Origin: Xanthostigma xanthostigma
Taxonomy: Eukaryota > Arthropoda > Insecta > Raphidioptera > Raphidiidae
Direction: 5' to 3'
Length of the DNA stretch: 64,000 bases
Assembly: GCA_963575645.1 (NCBI GenBank)
Contig: OY754465.1
Span: 3,782,001 to 3,846,000 of the forward strand
The position numbers were made by a program, and so were the translations under genes. Positions within the stretch are counted from its first letter, which is position 1. Every line of letters starts with the position of its first letter. This document shows positions 22,520-33,917 of this stretch, piece after piece. A model generated the notes under the pieces. That model worked only from the letters and a program-made list of their open reading frames with translations, was not told the DNA's origin and ran no database searches.

Positions 22520-23055
22520 CAGAGGCTCCCAAACTTTTTTGTCCCGTAGACCACTTGCCACGTATTTCGGTTTTGGGTAGACTCCCTACTTATCTGATAT
22601 TGATTTTTTGCAAATTCATTAATTTCAAATGTATTTTTGACGACCGGTATAGTGCCACTCACTTTGAACGATTTAAATTTATAACGGTAGTGAAATGTAG
22701 TGTGAAATGTTTAGTCTTATACATTTATTAATTAGATTCAAATTAAACGAATCAAATTAAAATTTACTTTCTGTTACATAAAATAACTAAGCAAAAAATA
22801 AATGCTTTTAGTGTGAGGGATGAACCTGATGCTTTAATAATAAATTTTCAACATTTGGCATCAATTTAGTTAGATTTAATCTTAAATCTCTTCGGTTAAC
22901 GATGTCCAGTTTGTTTCTTTTTTTGTTAGGAGATTCACTATCGTTGAACCCCATTTTCACTTCATGGACCCCCAATTTTTTTTCCGCTGACGTGGACCCC
23001 TTGCAAGTTGTCGTCGACCCCTGGGGGTCGATATAGACCACTTTGGGAATCACTG
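22520..23055 (-). mobile_element. hAT-type element, TSD GCCTAGAA
   Basis: The octamer GCCTAGAA flanks both sides (22512-22519, 23056-23063). Ends CAGAGGCTCCCAAACTTTTT and the complement of CAGTGATTCCCAAAGTGG are classic hAT termini. It retains the last part of a transposase gene on the minus strand. Confidence 0.85.
22808..22975 (-). pseudogene. hAT transposase C-terminus remnant
   Basis: The minus-strand frame encodes RRDLRLNLTKLMPNVENLLL followed by KHQVHPSH and a stop. 'DLR-x-x-L-x-x-x-x-P-N-I-x-x-L' and a final 'QxHPSH'-like tail are what I recall from the C-terminal end of hAT transposases. It lies within the flanked element 22520-23055; the catalytic core is deleted. Confidence 0.5.
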
Positions 23056-23063
23056 GCCTAGAA

Positions 23064-23400
23064 GAAGTTTAGACGCCGCGTCTGTCGCATATAACGCACT
23101 AGCACGGCTAACACGTTATGACGTAGACGAAAGAGTCATTGTCGTATATCCTGGTTAGCGGGTACTCCTGCCGCTGCAACTGGTTGGAGGTCGTAGTTGG
23201 CTGGTGCAACGAGCTTTTGCAGGTGCTCATTAACGTGCAAGCTGATTAAACTTGATACGACTTTGCCACATAATCGTCGCTCTGTGTGATGCCCGAGCAC
23301 TATAGCGCGAGCTGTAAATGTGAGCTGCTTTGCACTCCACATAAACATGCCTTAATATTACGTACTGTCATGTCGATCTCGTATAGCTCCGCAAATGCAT
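23064..23400. other. Moderately GC-rich spacer
   Basis: No recognised gene; short minus-strand frames have no domain. Confidence 0.35.
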
Positions 23401-23416
23401 AGCTCTCTGCGATCTA

Positions 23417-24019
23417 ACCTGAGCGAGTCGTTCATAATGAACGATTCCTTTCTAGGAGCGGAGCGAGTTGTTCTTTTTTTTGGTGAATGACTCACTCCGC
23501 GCGCCATTGCTCTGTGCTGAGCTATTCTGTACTGTTGCATTCGCACATTTACAGAGCGCACACAGCACAGGCCACAGAGGCACTAGTGAACTTTGCACGT
23601 ACGGAGTTATCTTTGCTGAGTCATTTAATGTTGAATGACACTGTAAGTGTAATAGTACTAAGCTTATAGTGACTTAAACCATTCACATTGACGTCGTTGA
23701 CAAAGATATGATATTGTAACAATAAACATTATTATTGTTAAGCTTTTATTATACTTTATAGTTTATCTGAAACGCGAATAATATATAAGATCAGAATCAT
23801 ATTAAAATGAGATCAGAGCTGAGTGTGTGTATTGTGCTGTGCAATGCTACGTATAACTCCTGAGCATATATGATAGTTCACACTACTGCAGTCTGCGCTC
23901 TTGTGTAGTGTGTACTGTTTAGTGTCGCTCCTTTGAACGACTCGCTCTGAGCGACTCTTTTTAGTGAGCGGAGCGCACGGAGCCAGTTCCCAATAAAGAG
24001 TCATGTCGACACATTACTA
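23417..24019 (-). mobile_element. hAT-type element copy, one end missing
   Basis: Read on the minus strand it begins TAGTAATGTGTCGACATGAC and runs through GAGTCG/GAGCGA reiterations to GAGCGAGTCGTTCATAATGA. This matches the intact copy at 52677-53635 in opposite orientation. The far terminus and a matching octamer are missing. Confidence 0.6.
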
Positions 24020-24159
24020 TTGGAGTTAACAGGGCTAATCGGTGGATCGTCGAGCTCGTGAGACAGACGATTTACTAAAAAGCCTTATTTAACGTAATTC
24101 AAAGGCGGTTTGGCTTTTCATTTTTATACCGAGAGATGGCGCTAATATATAATCCTATT

Positions 24160-24650
24160 ACATTTTTTAGAAGACGGTTCTATAACGATTTGGATGAAAT
24201 TTACTGAAAATGGGTGTCGAGGGCCAAAAAAAAACGTTTTAGCTAGGTCCTGTCGCTGGAAACTTAGAGGTTAAATTTCGAAAAAATTCCTTATAGTGAT
24301 GCTTATGTCATAAAAGAAACATACTGTCCTAATTGCAAGTTTTTTCTAGCTTCAGCGGTTTTACCTCGGCGTTGATTAGTAAAAAAATAAACTCTACAGT
24401 CACGTTTGACCTCCTTAAGGGTTGAATTTAAAAAAATGTTCAAATAACGGTTTGTTTATTTTTAAAGAAGAGTTAGTATCTAAAAAAAAAATTATTCAGT
24501 CGTTTGACCTTCTTAGGGATTGATTTTTAATAAATCACTTTTTAGTTGGTGCGAAAAAATGATAGCACGAATCGGAAATGTCTCCCAATTAATTCGCGGG
24601 AGGCCCTTATCGCTACTACAAGCATGGCTACGACGCACGCATCTTTGTGT
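24160..24650. repeat. Repeat related (inverted) to the middle of 25106-25707
   Basis: AACGATTTGGATGAAATTTA near 24188 and GTTTTAGCTAGGTC near 24236 recur as complements near 25450-25545. The rest is AT-rich. Confidence 0.45.
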
Positions 24651-25100
24651 CCAACAAAACCGGGACAACTTCGAACAATTTCTGTGAATACTTGATAATG
24701 ACATAACATATTTCCATAGTGACATAACAAAACGCCAGGACCGACCTCAAAATTAGATAAAATTTAATAAAACTTTGAAAGGCTGTTTCTGTCTTATTTT
24801 TGAGTTTTGATAAAAAATGTACTTGAAATATTTGTTCGTCTGTTTGATTTCTACACGCTGTTAAAAAAATAATCAGCTTAAAATCCAACAAAACGGGGAC
24901 AGCTTCGAACAATGTCTGTGAATACTTGATAATGACATAACATATTTCCATAGTGACATAACATAACGCCAGGACCGACCTCAAAAATAGATAAAATTTA
25001 ATAAAACTTTGAAAGGCTGTTTCTCTTTTATTTTTGAGTTTTGATAGAAAAAATTAATTGAAATATTTGTTCGTCTGATGATTTTCACACGCTGTTAAAA
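24651..25100. repeat. Tandem duplication, 234-base unit, two copies
   Basis: CCAACAAAACCGGGACA at 24651 recurs at 24885. The following ATACTTGATAATGACATAAC block and the CACGCTGTTAAAAAAA end are also repeated, with few differences. Reading frames across it are artefacts. Confidence 0.75.
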
Positions 25101-25105
25101 AAAAA

Positions 25106-25707
25106 TTGGTTGTCTGTAAAGTCGGTTTACGGACGATAGTTTTACGTGATAACGTATTCCGTAATACATAACCTAAATTTATATAATAATTATAATAATT
25201 CGAATCTATGATATTGCATCTTTCGCTTTAAATTTAGGTTAATTTTATTTATTTAAATTACTCACCATATAATATAATTGTTTTTTTTAACTTTCTTTCT
25301 TTCGTATTTATTTTAAGTCTCAAAGATTAGCTGTCATAATATTTATAAAACAATTGTTTCACTGTTTATAATATAAAATTCCAAAACCTACTTACAATAT
25401 TTAAGTATGTTCATACGTCAAAAAATTGATTTTTATAATGATAAAATTTGTAAGAAAACGATTTTTTCGAGAGATGAGACCTAGCTAAAACGATTTTTTG
25501 TCCCCCAAAATCCCTTTTCAGTAAATTTCATCCAAATCGTTAGGGCCGTTTTCGAGAAAAGCACGCACAGGGTCAGGCGGAACGTTACGCGTTACGCGTT
25601 ACGAACGTTACGTTAGGAACGTTACACTTTTTCGTGCATGCAGCCGATGTTTTATCAATTTATAAGATTGGTGATTCATCAATTTATAAGACGTTATCAC
25701 GTCAAAA
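25106..25707 (+). mobile_element. TTATCACGT family, long form
   Basis: Begins TTGGTTGTCTGTAAAGTCGG and ends GACGTTATCACGTCAAAA. Before the end, reiterated GTTACGCGTTACGCG and GAACGTTAC units form a small CpG-rich minisatellite. Nearly identical in plan to 32880-33488. Confidence 0.65.
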
Positions 25708-26179
25708 GAATCAGCTTAAAAATCATCCTGTACTTAGCGGACAAATTGCTGTCTCGTTTGATAGTCCTTTATGTAGCTTAGCGGTCACTTGATTTGTATT
25801 TACATTAATGGTCAAGCGACGAGCTGCGTCGTAGCGTGGGTGCCCATAACTCCTTCGGACACTTAAATGGACAACGTAAGTTAATTATGTCCACGCTACA
25901 AAGGACAACTTGCTATCCTCAATTTGATGTTTCTTCGTCACTAACTCCTTTTCAGTTAAAATTGACAAAATTGAACTTCCAAATGAAGCCGTTGTTTTTA
26001 TATATTTAAACAAGCAATTTTGAATCTTACATGTTATTAATCTATACTAGTGATGTGCCGGATATCCGTATCCGCGGATATCCGAGGGAGACGAAAAATC
26101 CGTATCCGTTAGTTTTATGGCGGATCTTTTACGGATCTTTTACCTTATTAATTTTCAATTCATAGATGAAATTTTATAT

Positions 26180-26940
26180 ACAGGGTGTCCCATTAAGAAT
26201 GGGACATAGAACAACCGCAGATTCTCCAATTCAAAATAAAACGATTAAGCGAAATATGCTTAGATAAAATGTTACTCGCTCTACCAGTGGCGTACGGCAG
26301 GAGTAAGTACCCCTTCTAAATGTTACGCCGCTGTCTAAATTTTAATTTTGACTATAATTTTAATTTTTTTGATATATTCTAAGTCAATAATGTACACTTG
26401 TTAGTTTGTTGTAAAGTCATTGGTTTTCGAGATATTCGCAGTTAAAGATGAATAGACATGTACTTTTTAATTGTATTATAATTAATAATATTCATTTTTA
26501 CAATTTTGTCTTAAAAAAACTGCGAATATCTCGAAAACCAATGACTTTACAACAAACTAACAAGTGTACATTATTGACATAGAAAATATCAAAAAAATTA
26601 AAATTATAGTCAACATTAAAATTTAGACAGCGGCGTAACATTTATAAGGGGTACAAGCATTACTTACTCCTGCCGTACGCCACTGGTAGAGCGTACTGAA
26701 CTATTTTTTTATTGTTAGGTGCATTTTATGATATTTAAAAAGTGTGCCGATTTGAGTAAAATTATACCTACGGTGTATTAAAAAAATTATGGACATTAAT
26801 AATTTTTCAGTTTTCAACTTCAACACCCCGTATTTCGGAAACGAGTAACATTTTATCTAAGCATATTTCGCTTAATCGTTTTATTTTGAATTGGAGAATC
26901 TGCGGTTGTTCTATGTCCCATTCTTAATGGGACACCCTGT
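26180..26940. mobile_element. Mariner-like MITE with 97-base inverted ends
   Basis: Ends ACAGGGTGTCCCATTAAGAA and its complement, perfect for about 97 bases, flanked by TATA/TA. It interrupts the hAT element and is itself interrupted by 26279-26694. Confidence 0.75.
26279..26694. mobile_element. Innermost foldback, about 165-base arms
   Basis: CGCTCTACCAGTGGCGTACG at 26279 pairs with the right end at 26694. The arms extend inward to GAGATATTCGCAG near 26445 and its complement near 26518. TACT on both sides could be the target duplication. Confidence 0.65.
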
Positions 26941-27597
26941 ATATAGGTGATTAGGTAATAATGAAAAACTTAAATTCCATTCAGATTATATTTATTTCTT
27001 AAAATCGTATTTGGCACCTTTATATTGCAAACATTTATCGTAGTGAGTACCATACCAATAGTACATAACTCAAAGGTACTAATAAAAAACTATCTTTATA
27101 ATGAGATATTGCACATCGATCTTTGGAAAGAGACAATCTGTTATGAGAATTAACTTTTAAAGAAGTCAATAACTTTTTCCCATAACAGATAGTCACTTTC
27201 CAAAGGTCGATGTGCAATATTTACCGCCGCGTACTCTAAAAAAGTTAAGATCCGTATCCGTATCCGCGGATCTTGAAACCAAATATCCGTATTCAGATCC
27301 GTATCCGCGGATATACATTTTTAACGATCCGGCACATCACTAATCTATACCAATATATAAAGCTGAAGAGTTTGTTTGTGTGATTGAACGCGCTAATCTC
27401 AGGAACTACTGGTTCAAATTGAAAAAAAAAATTTTGTTGGATAGCCCATTTATCGAGGAAGGCTATAGGCTATATAATATCGACCAATAGGAGCGGAGCA
27501 TCAATGAAAAATCTTGCAACATGTATCTCGAAAATAGCTTCTATTCAGGTGAAATGCCGTAACTAAATATTCCAATATTAACGTCGCACATACACAA

Positions 27598-27650
27598 GCC
27601 CGGCTAGGTCAGTCGGTAGAGCATACGACTGTTAATATCAGGGTCGCATG
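27598..27650 (+). pseudogene. 5' half of a tRNA-Lys inside a Helitron
   Basis: GCCCGGCTAGGTCAGTCGGT, then AGAGCAT and an anticodon arm ACTGTTAAT follow insect tRNA-Lys(CTT) closely through the anticodon arm. The anticodon would read GTT. The T-arm and 3' acceptor strand are absent, so it cannot be a tRNA. Confidence 0.6.
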
Positions 27651-28209
27651 TTTTTGTTTTTTTTTATTTTCCACATTTGTGGTTTGGTTTATTTGTTAGC
27701 TTGTTTGTTAATTGGTAGAATTTTTTTTGTTTCATTCTACAAGAATAATTTATAATAAAATAGGTATATGTTGAGTAAAAAAAAAACAATAAATAATTTA
27801 TTCAACCAAAGTTCTCATCTGATAATTCAGGGAATCAAACAATTGACAAATCAAACCAAACAACCAGATATCAGTTCCGGGTTCTAATATTATCTTTGGT
27901 ATTCCTAATAAGTTAAGTTCTCATAATTCACGGAAGAGTAACGTCTACGATCTGCAAAGTCCGCTGCTCGTTCTAAAACATATTTATATCCACATAACCT
28001 CACTTTTACGTTAGTTGGCAGCCGTTCTACTATTCTATAATATAGTATAATATTGTTGTGCAGTGTTTTTGTGGTTTCATTCAGAGCCCGTATTACGTTC
28101 CGTGTTCATATAAAATGCTATTTCTAATATCTCTACCTTTTAGCTTAAAAGCACATTTTACATTATTGCTATAAATTTAATTCAACCGAAATGAACAAAA
28201 AAAAAACGG
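27651..28209. other. AT-rich spacer
   Basis: No recognised feature apart from what may be the untypical remainder of the Helitron. Confidence 0.35.
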
Positions 28210-28213
28210 TTAA

Positions 28214-28763
28214 GGTAGTACGAGCACCAAGGCAACTTTAAATAAAAGGCTTGTTTTTTTTATATTTCGGTAGATGGATGATATGTTTTTATTGATTTAT
28301 CCAAAATTAGTCGGTGGAAATTAAAAAAAAACTATTTAAATTAAAGTTAAAACCTTAATAAATTTATTGAAAACAAAAAAAAAACCGTTGTGTCCAAATA
28401 ATTAAAAAGATTAAACCGTTGTGCCCGACTAATTAAAAAGATATTTAATCTTTTTAATTTTTTGGACACAACGGTTTTTTTTTTGTTTTCAATAAATTTG
28501 TTAAGGTTTTAACTTTAATTTAAATAGTTTTTTTTTTTTTTATTTCCACCGACTAGTTTTGGAGAAATCAATAAAAACATATCATCCATCTACCGTTTTA
28601 CAATAAAGCCAATGTTAATATGTCTACTTTTGAAGTCAATTATTTATTTAAATAATCGGGCAACCCCCCCTAAAATTTTCAGAATTGGTTTAGACTTAGT
28701 CCAACTTCATATAAAAAAAAATCAAGCCTTTTATTTAAAATTGCCTTGGTGCTCGTACTACCC
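28214..28763. mobile_element. TTAA-flanked foldback MITE, copy 1
   Basis: TTAA on both sides (28210-28213, 28764-28767) and ends GGTAGTACGAGCACCAAGGC and its complement. A long inverted interior (ACAACGGTTTTTTTT, TCCACCGACTAGTTTTGG) gives a foldback. A sister copy is at 29601-30111. piggyBac-type by target only. Confidence 0.75.
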
Positions 28764-28962
28764 TTAAAGCATGCATTTGTTGGTATGTAAGCTACACACG
28801 ATATAATTCTATAGTTAAAATAAGTCTAACCTCCTCCGTCTCTCGCAAATACTCACAAATACTTTATTATACCACAAGGGCAAAAAGTTTGAGATTTTTG
28901 CACTGCGCGTCAGAATGCCCGAAGGGAGCCGAGGGCATTACAAGGCTCTCAAGCTTTCTGCC

Positions 28963-29076
28963 CGTGTGGTGTATACTATTTTTTTCATACGTTGGTCGAA
29001 AGTACGCTTATTAATTACATTAATTAATTATATTAAAACACAGATAAATTCCAAGCAAGCAGCTTTGAGGTATATA
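28963..29076. repeat. Interspersed repeat shared with 3757-3890
   Basis: Same ordered blocks as the first copy, e.g. CAAGCAAGCAGCTTTGAGG; slightly shorter. Confidence 0.6.
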
Positions 29077-29079
29077 ATG

Positions 29080-29595
29080 GCTAGAGACACGTTTTCCCAC
29101 CATCAAAACCGTCACTCCCACCACTTGCTTTTATTACTTTTAATTTTTGTTATATGTATAGGATTATAGCCATGCTAATATACGGATGTTAAAAATGATG
29201 TAACGACACGAAATTGGAAATACTATTTTATTTGTATTGGTATTTAATTGATATTTTAAATTTAATGGAATTTATAAAAAAAAAAAAACTACGGACGACA
29301 CAAAAGTACAAAATCAGCTTCAATATACGACACTAATTAGTAGACACTAATAGTAAGTTATCTAACAGTACGTGAATTATTATTTTATGCCTCAGTGTGA
29401 CATCATGGTAAAATGAGAGGCCAGCGAGATATATGCTATCACGGAGTTTTTTTTTAATATAATAATGGTATACTTTTTATAACGATTTATTATGTTATTT
29501 ATTTTTTCAAGAAAGTTTTGTTAAGGAAATTTTTGTCTAAACTTTATAGTTTCCGAAAGACCTATTTTGAAAATAAAAAAAAATCAGCTGTTCTT
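29080..29595. other. AT-rich spacer
   Basis: Nothing recognised. Confidence 0.35.
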
Positions 29596-29600
29596 TTTAA

Positions 29601-30111
29601 GGTAGTACGAGCACCGGGGCAATTTTAAATAAAAGGTTTGATTTTTTTTTAATATGAAGTTGGACTAAGTCTAAACCAATTCTGAAAATTTTAGGGGGGG
29701 TTGCCCGATTATTTAAATAAATAAATGACTTCAAAAGTAGGCGTATTTAACATTGGCTTTATATGGTAAAACGGTAAATGGATCATATGTTTTCATTGAT
29801 TTCTCCAAAACTAGTCGGCGGAAATTAAAAAAAAAACTACTTAAATTAAAGTTAAAACCTTAATAAATTATTGAAAACAAAGAAAACCCGTTGTGCCCGA
29901 CTAATTAAAAAGATTAAATATCTTTTTAATTAGTCGGGCACAATGGTTTTTTTTTGTTTTCAATAATTAAGGTTTTAAATTTAATTTAAATAGTTTTTTT
30001 TTAACTTCCACCGACTAGTTTTGGAGAAATCAATGAAAACATATCATCCATCTACCGAAATATAAAAAAATCAAGCCTTTTATTTAAAATTGCCTTGGTG
30101 CTTGTACTACC
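29601..30111. mobile_element. TTAA-flanked foldback MITE, copy 2
   Basis: TTAA at 29597-29600 and 30112-30115; ends GGTAGTACGAGCACC and its near complement. Same interior as 28214-28763, with different indels and partly inverted, as expected for a foldback. Confidence 0.75.
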
Positions 30112-30119
30112 TTAAACAT

Positions 30120-30486
30120 TGAACCATGGCAACGTATAGCAAATATCATATTGAATACTAGCCATTACCGGCGTCACCTCACGCAATATCAGATTTTTTT
30201 TTAATATACTACATATCAAATGTCAATATTTTTTATGTTGGAATGGTTCCGTCGCCCAATTGGCTGCAATTTTTTTATCACGCCTATATATGTGTTAATA
30301 AACGTAATAAAATTAGACAATGTTTTTAAGTGTCCAGTGATAAAAGCAAGTGCCACGCTGCACATTTAGCATCTTGCCTTCAAGATATTCAACAAACAGT
30401 ATTTTTATTTCGTGCTTCGCGTTCATACTTTGCAATGCCGGTAATGTAGGAGGCTATCTCTAGGTACATACATAACGTGCGATACC
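30120..30486. other. Spacer
   Basis: Nothing recognised. Confidence 0.35.
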
Positions 30487-31371
30487 TTTGTAGTATGGAG
30501 GGTAGAGATTAAGGAGAACCATCTTTGTGTCCGAAAAAGTGTCCGTCAAAAAGCGTTAAATTAGGAGACCGCCACTGTCGCAAAAGGGTAAATTTTGAAG
30601 CAAGCGTATGGAGGGCAAAAACTATTAGAGCAGGGTAGAAAAGTAAACGAGGAAAAAAGAATTTACGCTTTTTTATGGCGCACTTTTCGAAAGTAAAACA
30701 TAAAAAATTAAAAATACAATGTGATAAAATATTAATTTTTGATTTAAACGTGCTATTATGTATTATACATTTAGTTGTAAATAAACAATTATACTGATAT
30801 GAACAAACTATAAAATGACTACTTACAAAAATATTAGTAATAGCTAACAAAAAAATTAAATCACTCTCAACACTTTTTCACAGCAGGTTTTTAGGTTATA
30901 TTTATTAATTTATTTTGGACTACGTAAACAGTTTAGATTTTATATACTGCAGTGTTATTAACGACTCTAATCATTAAAAATACTAAATTTTCCAACTCAG
31001 CGCACTTCAATTCGTCTATAACTGTTTGAAAGGTAAACAACTGCTAAACTCATTTTATACTCGGATACAGCGCTAGCGCCATTCCGGACGATTTTTGAAC
31101 TGTTATTTACAGCAAATAAATAAAATTGTCGACCAATTTTTTTAGACTATATATTAATTTTCGATAATTCATTAACTTCATTCTATTATAAAATAAGTAG
31201 ATATTGCAAGTATTTAATTAAATCTTTCTCATTGTTTATTAGTTACATCAGCATGTCCGGCTAATTAGAGAAAGTCAACACTCTTGTAGTGTGGTTATTA
31301 AAATTATTAGCTCTCGCAGGTAGTCGATTCTGCGGTGCATTGTGTTATATATAAGAGAAATCATGAATTAA

Positions 31372-31450
31372 CTGTCGTGGGCACTGTAGAGTAATGTAAC
31401 TCAGCCAACGCGAAATTGGTTGTTTCGGGTTCAAGTCCCGACAGTGACAT
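31372..31450 (+). pseudogene. tRNA-like fragment
   Basis: CGGGTTCAAGTCCCG is a perfect T-arm with B-box. TGTCGTG upstream and CAGTGACA downstream pair only partly as an acceptor stem, and the D-arm is poor. A tRNA relic or SINE head. Confidence 0.4.
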
Positions 31451-31486
31451 TTAATTTTTCTTATATATAAGCCTTCTAAAAAAAAA

Positions 31487-32182
31487 TTGGTTGTCTGTAA
31501 AGTCGGTTTACGGACGATAGTTTTACGTGATAACGTATTCCGTAATACATAACCTAAACCTCCCAAAATTTGGTCTCAATCCGCTTATCCTTGGTGTCGG
31601 AATGATAAGAAATGTCAAAAGTGACGTTTGCAACTGTCAAAGTATTATGTTCTAATAATAATTAGTTATTCCAATACTTAACTTAGAAGGCGTTGCATTT
31701 CACAAAATACTAATGTCAAAAAATTGAATTAAACATTAAAAATGCAGCCGTTTTCATGTTAAGACAAGACATACGTTATCTTCTAGTTTCCATGTACGGC
31801 AAACAAAGACGACCGACCGCGTCGCGCCATGCATTAGACAACATTGCATTTATACAGCTATTTTTCTATATAAATTTGTATAAAATATTTTTCTATATAA
31901 ATTTGTATAAAAAAACTGTTTAGGCAAATTCTGTTATACGAAATCTATGTAAAATGTTCTCCTCTTTCGTTTAAGACTGGTTTCAAACCGATTTGATTTC
32001 AATTGAGCGAGAAATTAGCAAAAAGCACGCACAGGGTCAGGCGGAACGTTACGCGTTACGCGTTACGAACGTTAGGAACGTTAGGATTTAGGAACGTTAC
32101 ACTTTTTCGTGCATGCAGCCGGTGTTTTATCAATTTATAAGATTGGTGATTCATCAATTTATAAGACGTTATCACGTCAAAA
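31487..32182 (+). mobile_element. TTATCACGT family, alternative interior
   Basis: Has the shared left (TTGGTTGTCTGTAAAGTCGG) and right (GTTATCACGTCAAAA) ends, but a different middle with ACATACGTTATCTTCTAGTT and GTTCTCCTCTTTCGTTTAAG. The same form is present in reverse at 38558-39272. Confidence 0.65.
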
Positions 32183-32356
32183 TATTTTTTTCATTCTTTA
32201 CATTAATTTGAAAAATCAAGAAAAAAAGAGCTTTTGGTGGCTTTTGGGATAATCAGGCGCTAAGTTGGAAATATCGAGAAAACCAGTAATGTTAAGTGTG
32301 CCTTTTACAGTTCAATATGCCCACAAAAACCCCACAAAGTTTCGATTCAATCCATC

Positions 32357-32495
32357 GAGCCGTTTTTTTTTTATATTTCTGAAGAAGATCCAAGTCCGGA
32401 TTAAAACGTCATCTTTTGTAATATTGATTTATAAATTTATTTTTGTCAATATATAGTCTGAAAAAAATTGGTCGACAATTTTATTTATTTGAAGA
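32357..32495 (+). repeat. Penelope-like fragment with hammerhead-like motif, copy 2
   Basis: CTGAAGA, a GATCC/GGAT stem and (T)AAACGTC at 32379-32408, followed by the shared tail GGTCGACAATTTTATTTATT. CTGAAGA matches the hammerhead CUGANGA box, but GAAA is changed to TAAA, so no cleavage is expected. Confidence 0.45.
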
Positions 32496-32603
32496 GTTCT
32501 ATTCAGACGTTAATCAAAGATTTGTTATTTTAGATGGCCACTTTTTCAACATATCTTCCTTATAAGATAGTCCTCCTTACCTCTACCCTCCATACTTTGT
32601 AGG

Positions 32604-32875
32604 TAACAGAACAACTCCGGCATTCGTCTACTCTTTGTACACGATACAGTGAAGGTGGGTGGCGAGTTGGGGGACGAGCAGGTGGTGCGCCCCATATATC
32701 TGTCTATATGGCACCATTCCGTTCTAGTAATTAGCAGTTAGCACTCTGCCATCCGCTATGCCAATAAACAGTGTCAGAGTCCCGCGTCCTGCCTGTGCCG
32801 CGCCGTTTTATACTGATCTGTCGGACACAAGTCCATGGACGAATCGTTATGCGAGACAGTCACTCGTAAAAAAAA
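32604..32875. other. Moderately GC-rich spacer
   Basis: Nothing recognised. Confidence 0.3.
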
Positions 32876-32879
32876 AAAA

Positions 32880-33488
32880 TTGGTTGTCTGTAAAGTCGGT
32901 TTACGGACGATAGTTTTACGTGATAACGTATTCCGTAATACATAACCTAAATTTATATAATAATTATAATAATTCGAATCTATGATATTGCATCTTTCGC
33001 TTCAAATTTAGGTTAATTTTATTTATTTAAATTACTCACCATATAATATAATTGTTTTTTTTTAACTTTCTTTCTTTCGTATTTATTTTAAGTCTCAAAG
33101 ATTAGCTGTCATAATATTTATAAAACAATTGTTTCACTGTTTATAATATAAAATTCCAAAACCTACTTACAATATTTAAGTATTTTCATACGTCAAAAAA
33201 TTGATTTTTATAATGATAAAATTTGTAAGAAAACGATTTTTTCGAGAGATGAGACCTAGCTAAAACGATTTTTTGCCCCCCAAAATCCCTTTTCAGTAAA
33301 TTTCATCCAAATCGTTAGGGCCGTTTTCGAGAAAAGCACGCACAGGGTCAGGCGGAACGTTACGCGTTACGCGTTACGCGTTACGAACGTTACGTTAGGA
33401 ACGTTACACTTTTTCGTGCATGCAGCCGGTGTTTTATCAATTTATAAGATTGGTGATTCATCAATTTATAAGACGTTATCACGTCAAA
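32880..33488 (+). mobile_element. TTATCACGT family, long form
   Basis: Very similar to 25106-25707 along its whole length, with a different number of GTTACGC units. The next copy starts only seven bases after its end, giving a head-to-tail pair. Confidence 0.65.
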
Positions 33489-33495
33489 AAAAAAA

Positions 33496-33917
33496 TTGGT
33501 TGTCTGTAAAGTCGGTTTACGGACGATAGTTTTACGTGATAACGTATATTCCGCTCGAACATCATATTTAATAATACATAACCTAAATTTTAGTAGCTGT
33601 CAAACTATATTTTTACCGACTAATTTGATCAACCAAAGCAAAATACATATTTTTAAGCAATTATAAAAGACATTTAAAAGAATCTATATATATATATATT
33701 ATATATTTGTTAACAAACCGTATAATTTATCTGGCCATCTGTCAGATGTAGCTTTCGCTGGAACAGCCGACAAAAATGTTGAACGCACACTACTCTCTGA
33801 CGTCACGTGAGAAGAGAGAGACTATCGCTTATATCGCGCTCTCGCTTGCGGAACGTTACTCTTTTTCGTGCGTGCAGCCGGTGTTTCATCAATTTATAAG
33901 ACGTTATCACGTCAAAA
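33496..33917 (+). mobile_element. TTATCACGT family, short form, copy 2
   Basis: Same form as 21795-22211. Directly downstream of the long form and in the same orientation. Confidence 0.65.

Larger units (their letters stand above)
26048..27342. mobile_element. hAT-type element, TSD ATCTATAC
   Basis: ATCTATAC is repeated exactly at 26040-26047 and 27343-27350. Ends TAGTGATGTGCCGGAT and its complement, with reiterated TATCCGTATCCGCGGA subterminal motifs, are of hAT type. It carries a nested element at 26180-26940 and a small palindrome at 27108-27220. No transposase frame. Confidence 0.85.
26041..27650 (+). mobile_element. Family A Helitron 5' part, split by a hAT element
   Basis: TCTATAC after an A at 26041 is the first seven bases. 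After the hAT insertion the sequence resumes at 27344 and continues CAATATATAAAGCTGAAGAG, then AACGCGCTAATCTCAGGAAC. The CTAG 3' end was not found downstream. Confidence 0.65.
30487..32603. repeat. Region bounded by inverted 'ATGGAGGGTAGAG' ends
   Basis: GTATGGAGGGTAGAG with TTAAGGAG at about 30492 is matched in reverse at 32570-32600. Inside, the tail of the Penelope-like repeat occurs on the minus strand at 31107-31157 and on the plus strand at 32440-32495, also inverted. A TTATCACGT copy (31487-32182) fills much of the space between. The whole could be a rearranged Penelope-like element. Confidence 0.35.

Noticed and set aside
24628-24984. 118-codon minus-strand frame with an internal peptide repeat
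   Set aside because: The repeat follows from the 234-base tandem duplication; no domain or codon bias.
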